Shown: positions 60,378 to 64,000 of the stretch, piece by piece
How positions within the stretch are numbered: position 1 is the stretch's first letter
Layout of the letters: each line of letters opens with the position of its first letter
Source of the DNA: Janthinobacterium sp. 344
Lineage (GTDB): Bacteria > Pseudomonadota > Gammaproteobacteria > Burkholderiales > Burkholderiaceae_D
Direction: 5' to 3'
DNA length: 64,000 nt
Assembly: GCF_900112025.1 (NCBI RefSeq)
Contig: NZ_FOKL01000008.1
Location: 226,766-290,765 of the forward strand
Notes under the pieces: model-generated
Told to the model about the DNA's origin: nothing
The model's input: the letters and a program-made list of their open reading frames with translations, nothing else
Databases searched by the model: none
Made by a program: the position numbers and the translations under genes

Positions 60378-61604
60378 TCAAGCCGCGCGGCGCGTGGCTT
60401 GCGGCAAAAATTCTCCCAGCCACACCAACGCGGCCAGTCCCGGAAACGCCATGCCCGTCAACAAGGTTGCTGGCCAGCCGTAGCTGGCATACACCCAGGC
60501 GCCGATGGCCGAGCCGGCCGCGCCACCGGCAAAGAACAGGGCGAAATACAGGCCATTCAAACGGCCCCGCACTTCCGCGCCCAGGCTGAAGATGGCGCGC
60601 TGGCCCAATACCAGGTTGGCCGCCACGCCCATGTCAAGCACGATGGACGCCGCCACCAGCAAGCCCAGCGCCACGTGCTTCGACTCCGGCGCCAGCATCG
60701 GCAAGGCAAACGCAACGATGCCCAGCGCCAGCGCGGCGGCCGTGGCGGGCAAGGTGTGGCCCGCATCGGCCAGGCGGCCGGCGATGGGCGAGGCGACGGC
60801 GCCCGCCATGCCCACGAGGGCAAAGATGGCGATGCCCGTTTGCGACAGGCCGAACGCGGGGCTGGACAGCACCAGCGGCGTGACGGTCCAGAACAGGCTG
60901 AAGGCGCCAAACAAGCCCGCATGATAGGCGGCGCGGCGGCGCAGCACGGGCGTGCCCAGCAGCAAGTGCCACAAGGACGCCATCAGCGCAGGATATTTCA
61001 TGCTCGACACGGGCTGGCGCACAGGCAAGGCGCGGCGCAGCACCAGCGCCAGCAGCACCATCAGCACGGCGGCGCCGCCGAACACCACGTGCCAGCTGGC
61101 GTGCGCGGCCACCAAGGACGCCACGGGGCGGGCCAGCATGATGCCCAGCAGCAGGCCACTGACGACCTTGCCCACCGTCTGGCCCCGCGTCGCTTCCTGC
61201 GACAGGTGGGCGGCAAACGGCACGATCACTTGCGCCGCCACGGAACCGAGGCCGATGGCCAGCGCGGCGGCCAGGAAGACGATGGCGCCCGTGGAGAGGG
61301 CCGCCACCACGAGGGCCGTGGCCGTCACCAGCAAGGCCGTGACGATCAGGCGGCGGTTTTCCAGCAAGTCGGCCAGGGGCACGACAAACAGCAGGCCCAG
61401 GGTGTAGCCCACCTGCGTCAGGGTGACGATCAGCCCGGCCGCCTTGGCCGACAAGCCCGTGGAGGCGCTGATGGGCCCGACGAGGGTCTGCGCGTAATAC
61501 AGGTTGGCGACGATCAGGCCGGAGGCGATGGCCAGCAGCAGCACCATGGCGGGCGCAATGTCGTGGGGAGTGGATGCTGCTGCGCGGGAAGAGGCCTTGT
61601 TCAT
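60378..61604 (-). CDS. MFS transporter (YgaY/putative multidrug type)
   Basis: The 408-residue major facilitator has about twelve helices. Landmarks: ANLYYAQTLVGPISASTGLS in helix 1, the loop 2-3 signature GLLFVVPLADLLENRRLIVT, ARPVASLVAAHASWHVVFGG between the halves and VASPIAGRLADAGHTLPATA in the second half. The NLYYAQ motif is typical of a family often found beside LysR regulators. ATG 61604 has AGGAA upstream. It is divergent from a LysR-type gene, which probably controls it. The substrate is unknown. Confidence 0.9.
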   Translation of the reverse strand: MNKASSRAAASTPHDIAPAMVLLLAIASGLIVANLYYAQTLVGPISASTGLSAKAAGLIVTLTQVGYTLGLLFVVPLADLLENRRLIVTALLVTATALVVAALSTGAIVFLAAALAIGLGSVAAQVIVPFAAHLSQEATRGQTVGKVVSGLLLGIMLARPVASLVAAHASWHVVFGGAAVLMVLLALVLRRALPVRQPVSSMKYPALMASLWHLLLGTPVLRRRAAYHAGLFGAFSLFWTVTPLVLSSPAFGLSQTGIAIFALVGMAGAVASPIAGRLADAGHTLPATAAALALGIVAFALPMLAPESKHVALGLLVAASIVLDMGVAANLVLGQRAIFSLGAEVRGRLNGLYFALFFAGGAAGSAIGAWVYASYGWPATLLTGMAFPGLAALVWLGEFLPQATRRAA

Positions 61605-61679
61605 GTTGTTTCCTCGGTTCGATAGGGATGTCGCCATTCTAGGCAAAACCGGGGCAAAGATAATCAGCGCATAATTCGC

Positions 61680-61696
61680 TTATACTTTTCACATAA
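61680..61696. promoter_or_regulatory. Candidate LysR-type operator in the divergent region
   Basis: TTAT-N9-ATAA (61680-61696) is a dyad that contains the T-N11-A pattern bound by LysR-type regulators. It overlaps TAAAAT (61694-61699), a possible -10 for the regulator gene. It lies between the MFS and LysR genes, where autoregulation is expected. Confidence 0.4.
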
Positions 61697-61723
61697 AATG
61701 AACAATTAAACGGAAGCTATCCC

Positions 61724-62650
61724 ATGGACAAGATCAAGGCCATGCAGACCTTCGTGCGCATCGTCGAAGCCAACAGCTTTTCCAAGGCGGCCGAAACCTT
61801 GAATTTGCCCCGCGCGGCGCTGACGGCCACCCTGCAAAAGCTGGAAGCCTACCTGGGCACGCAATTGCTGCAGCGAACCACGCGCCGCCTGTCGCTGACG
61901 CCGGAAGGGGCCGATTACTTTCGCCACTGCATCGACATCCTGAAGGCAGTCGACACGGCGGAACTGGCGTTTCGGGGGCCGGAAGCGACAAAGCCGCGCG
62001 GTCTGCTGCGCGTCAACCTGCCCAATACGGTGGGCCGCCGCCTCGTCATACCGCATATCGCACAATTCCACGCCGCCTGGCCGGACGTGCAATTGCAGCT
62101 GAGCCTGACGGACCGCCTGGTGGACTTGACGCAGGAAGGCATCGATTGCGCCTTGCGCGTGGGCACCTTGCAGGATTCCGCCTTCATCGGCAGGCAGGTC
62201 GGCCTGATGCGCTTCGTCACGTGCGCCTCGCCCGCTTACCTGGCGCAACATGGCACGCCGCGCACCCTGGCCGACCTGGCCGCGCACCAGGGCATCATGC
62301 ATTACTCGGGCCGCACGGGGCGCGCCTTCGATTGGGATTTTCTACAAGACAATGAGGTGGTGCGCGTGCAGATGGCCGGCCCCATCGCCGTCAACGACGC
62401 GGACGCCAGCGTCGCTTGCGCGCTGCAGGGGCTGGGTTTGGCGCAGGCGGCGCAGTACCAGGTGCGCGCCCACCTCGACAGCGGCGCGCTGGTGGCCGTG
62501 CTGGCAGAGTATCCGCCCACGCCGATGCCCATGTCGCTGCTGACGCCGCAAGGCCGCCTGGCCACGCCCAAGCTGCAGGCATTCGCCGGCTGGATCACGG
62601 CCCTGCTGGCTGCGCAACCCGACGTGCAATGGCCGCCGCGCCAAATCTGA
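61724..62650 (+). CDS. LysR-family transcriptional regulator
   Basis: The 308-residue regulator starts MDKIKAMQTFVRIVEANSFS. The winged helix-turn-helix is AAETLNLPRAALTATLQKLE, and RTTRRLSLTPEGADYF completes the DNA-binding region. The effector domain includes GLLRVNLPNTVGRRLVIPHI and LVDLTQEGIDCALRVGTLQD, of the CrgA/DsdC-like subgroup. It is divergent from the MFS gene, which is its likely target. The stop codon is 3 bases from the terminator of small-RNA copy 5 on the other strand. Confidence 0.93.
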   Translation: MDKIKAMQTFVRIVEANSFSKAAETLNLPRAALTATLQKLEAYLGTQLLQRTTRRLSLTPEGADYFRHCIDILKAVDTAELAFRGPEATKPRGLLRVNLPNTVGRRLVIPHIAQFHAAWPDVQLQLSLTDRLVDLTQEGIDCALRVGTLQDSAFIGRQVGLMRFVTCASPAYLAQHGTPRTLADLAAHQGIMHYSGRTGRAFDWDFLQDNEVVRVQMAGPIAVNDADASVACALQGLGLAQAAQYQVRAHLDSGALVAVLAEYPPTPMPMSLLTPQGRLATPKLQAFAGWITALLAAQPDVQWPPRQI

Positions 62651-62653
62651 GGC

Positions 62654-62741
62654 AAAAAAAAGCCCGCTGCGAGAGCGGGCTGAATCTATTTTCTTGGAGG
62701 AGAATAGAGGAGACAAGTGCATTATGCTGCATCGCGGCATA
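62654..62741 (-). ncRNA. Multicopy anti-Shine-Dalgarno small RNA, copy 5
   Basis: On the minus strand: -35-like CTATCA (62769-62764), 5' hairpin ATGCCGC/GCAGCAT (62740-62724), CTCCTC, TCTATTCTCCTCC motif and terminator AGCCCGCT/AGCGGGCT (62681-62661) followed by T8. It lies downstream of prc, separated from it by prc's own terminator, so this copy at least must have its own promoter. It is convergent with the LysR-type gene. Confidence 0.72.
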
Positions 62742-62800
62742 TCAATCCAATTGATTGTTGGAATGATAGAAATACGCCATACGGATAACTGATCGGGGCG

Positions 62801-62834
62801 AAAAAAAACCGGCTCCGCAAGGAACCGGCTTTTT
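62801..62834 (-). terminator. Intrinsic terminator of prc
   Basis: On the minus strand GCCGGTTCC and GGAGCCGGT enclose the loop TTGC and are followed by T8. On the plus strand T5 also follows, so it may act in both directions. It lies 15 bases after the prc stop codon. Confidence 0.88.
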
Positions 62835-62848
62835 ACCCTGCAACAAGC

Positions 62849-64000
62849 TTACTTCGCTGCCGCCACCGGCGTCGCCTTGACATCGGCGGCATATGGCAAG
62901 ACCTTAGCCGCCAAGCGGGTATCGGCCTTGATCAGCGCCACTTCGTCGGCCAGGATGCGCGCCGATTCGTTCAGCAGCACGTCCTTCGCGCTCTTCGCGG
63001 CCGTCTCGGCATCGAGCTCGGCGCTCAGGGCGCGCTCGTCACCCTGCAAGCCATCGTCGGTGCGCAAGGCGCCTTTCACGGCGGCGATCTGCTTGGCCGT
63101 CTTGCTGGCCGCTTTCGCGCCTTTCAGCACATCTTTCGGATCAGGAATCACCACCAGGTCGTCGGACGGATTCGAAATCTGCGCGATCAGGCGTTTTTCA
63201 CGCGCCTTGGCACGCGCTTCCTGGGCATCGCGCTCCTTGCGGCGCACGGCTTCGTTCAGCGAAATCTGGTTTTCCTTGCGCTGCTTGACGACCAGGGCGA
63301 TGTCATCCTGCAAGTACTGGAAATCCTTGTCCTTGGCCACGCGCGCTTCATGCTTCTTGTCCAGCAGCGGCACGATATCCTTCAGGTCGCCCGTCGGCAT
63401 GTACGGCGCCGGCTTGATGGACACCCACGGCAAGGCATTGTCGTAGCTCGACTCGCCGAAGTTATCCGTGTCCGACATGGCCGGCAGCTTGATGTCCGGC
63501 GTGACGCCGCGCAATTGCGTGGTGCCGCCATTAATGCGGAAGAACTGCGCGATGGTCATCTTCAGCTCGCCGAAGCGGGCCTTCTCGCTGCCGCCGAAAC
63601 GGTCGAGACTGAACAAGGTTTGCACGGTCCCCTTGCCGAAGCTGCCTTCGCCGATGATCACGCCACGGCCGTAATCCTGGATGGCGGCAGCGAAAATCTC
63701 GGAGGCGGAAGCGGAACCACGGTTGATCAGCACGCCCATCGGACCATCCCAGGCCAGGCCCGCGTTGGTGTCGCTTTCCACGTCGACCTTGCCTTCGGCA
63801 TTACGCTGCATCACCACCGGACCCTTGTCGATGAACAGGCCCGTCAGCTCGACGGCTTCGTTCAGCGACCCGCCGCCGTTGTTGCGCAAGTCGATGAGGA
63901 CGTTGTCCACCTTATCCTTCTTCAATTCGGCCAGCAAACGGCTGACGTCGCGCGTGGCGCTCTTGAAATCCTTGTCGCCACGGCGGCGCGCTTCGAAGTC
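62849..64000 (-). CDS. prc: Tail-specific protease Prc (S41 family), C-terminal part; 5' end outside the window
   Basis: Prc (Tsp) is a periplasmic S41 serine protease that cleaves substrates at hydrophobic C-termini and processes cell-wall enzymes. At least 383 residues are present and the frame is open at the window edge. LIDLRNNGGGSLNEAVELTG is the S41 core. The catalytic Ser is in GSASASEIFAAAIQDYGRGV and the Lys is in EGSFGKGTVQTLFSLDR. The tail with ARVAKDKDFQYLQDDIALVV and KREN-type helices resembles the DUF3340 region of E. coli Prc, which distinguishes it from shorter CtpA. A terminator follows the stop codon. Confidence 0.93.
   Translation of the reverse strand, partial: DFEARRRGDKDFKSATRDVSRLLAELKKDKVDNVLIDLRNNGGGSLNEAVELTGLFIDKGPVVMQRNAEGKVDVESDTNAGLAWDGPMGVLINRGSASASEIFAAAIQDYGRGVIIGEGSFGKGTVQTLFSLDRFGGSEKARFGELKMTIAQFFRINGGTTQLRGVTPDIKLPAMSDTDNFGESSYDNALPWVSIKPAPYMPTGDLKDIVPLLDKKHEARVAKDKDFQYLQDDIALVVKQRKENQISLNEAVRRKERDAQEARAKAREKRLIAQISNPSDDLVVIPDPKDVLKGAKAASKTAKQIAAVKGALRTDDGLQGDERALSAELDAETAAKSAKDVLLNESARILADEVALIKADTRLAAKVLPYAADVKATPVAAAK

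Noticed and set aside
54420-62681. The shared GCCCGCT/AGCGGGC hairpins as plain terminators of the preceding genes
   Set aside because: Conservation extends about 90 bases beyond the hairpin, including the CUCCUC core and the promoter-like block. A plain terminator does not need this, and prc already has its own terminator.
54413-62774. The five-copy element as a MITE or insertion-sequence remnant
   Set aside because: I saw no terminal inverted repeats, no target-site duplication and no disrupted genes. The copies share one orientation, keep RNA structure and end at a terminator.
1-64000. CRISPR arrays, prophage, integrases or tRNA genes
   Set aside because: No regular short repeats with spacers, no phage or recombinase protein motifs and no tRNA-like cloverleaf sequences were noticed on either strand.

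Overview
The window looks like a chromosomal segment of a high-GC betaproteobacterium, most likely family Oxalobacteraceae (Janthinobacterium/Massilia/Duganella-like). This rests on the phaC-phaR pair, the rluD-pgeF and bamD arrangement, a complete MSHA-type pilus locus and general protein character. No sequence search was possible, so the genus is an inference. No tRNA, rRNA, CRISPR array, transposase or integrase was seen.

Layout. Positions 1-13.9 kb are housekeeping and small accessory genes: PHB synthase and its repressor, a small membrane protein, pgeF-rluD, bamD, yaaA, a PIN-domain protein, a PLP aminotransferase, a degenerate HD-GYP protein, an NTF2-like protein, a DUF2625 protein, an AraC regulator with a class C beta-lactamase-like hydrolase, and an esterase. 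From 27.0 kb down to 13.9 kb on the minus strand runs an MSHA pilus operon in the order E-G-F-A-C-D-O-P-I-I2-J-K-L-M-N. It is permuted relative to the Vibrio order, and mshH, mshB and mshQ are not seen. Diverging from it across about 200 bp, 27.2-42.2 kb on the plus strand is a second pilus/secretion-like machine: ABC ATPase, ExeA/MshM-like ATPase, secretin, TPR protein, GspE-like ATPase, GspF-like platform, GspL/PilM-N-like protein, PilO-like protein, poly-proline periplasmic protein, two paralogous pilin-like proteins, ABC-2 permease, TPR-like protein and a further pilin. Nearly all of these genes overlap by 1-4 bases. The ABC transporter built into the operon makes it an MSHA-like hybrid that I cannot assign to a named system.

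42.2-51.6 kb holds a BOF-fold periplasmic protein, a very large hybrid histidine kinase translationally coupled to a diguanylate-cyclase response regulator, and an acyl-CoA dehydrogenase/MaoC operon. 51.8-64 kb holds small membrane and lipoprotein genes, an AspT-type transporter, metE, alaC, a pentapeptide-repeat protein with a long leader, a divergent MFS/LysR pair and the 5'-truncated end of a tail-specific protease (prc).

The least expected signal is in the last 10 kb. Five copies of a roughly 120-bp element occur, all on the minus strand. Each sits 15-75 bases downstream of the stop codon of one of five minus-strand protein genes (lipoprotein, metE, alaC, MFS transporter, prc). Each copy has a promoter-like block, a small 5' hairpin, a CUCCUC-rich anti-Shine-Dalgarno stretch and a strong intrinsic terminator. 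I read them as a multicopy small-RNA family. A tiny open frame on the opposite strand is noted as a competing explanation.

Coherent functional theme: surface appendages (two machines), c-di-GMP signalling (MshE with MshEN motifs, a diguanylate cyclase and a degenerate HD-GYP protein) and outer-membrane biogenesis (bamD, prc).
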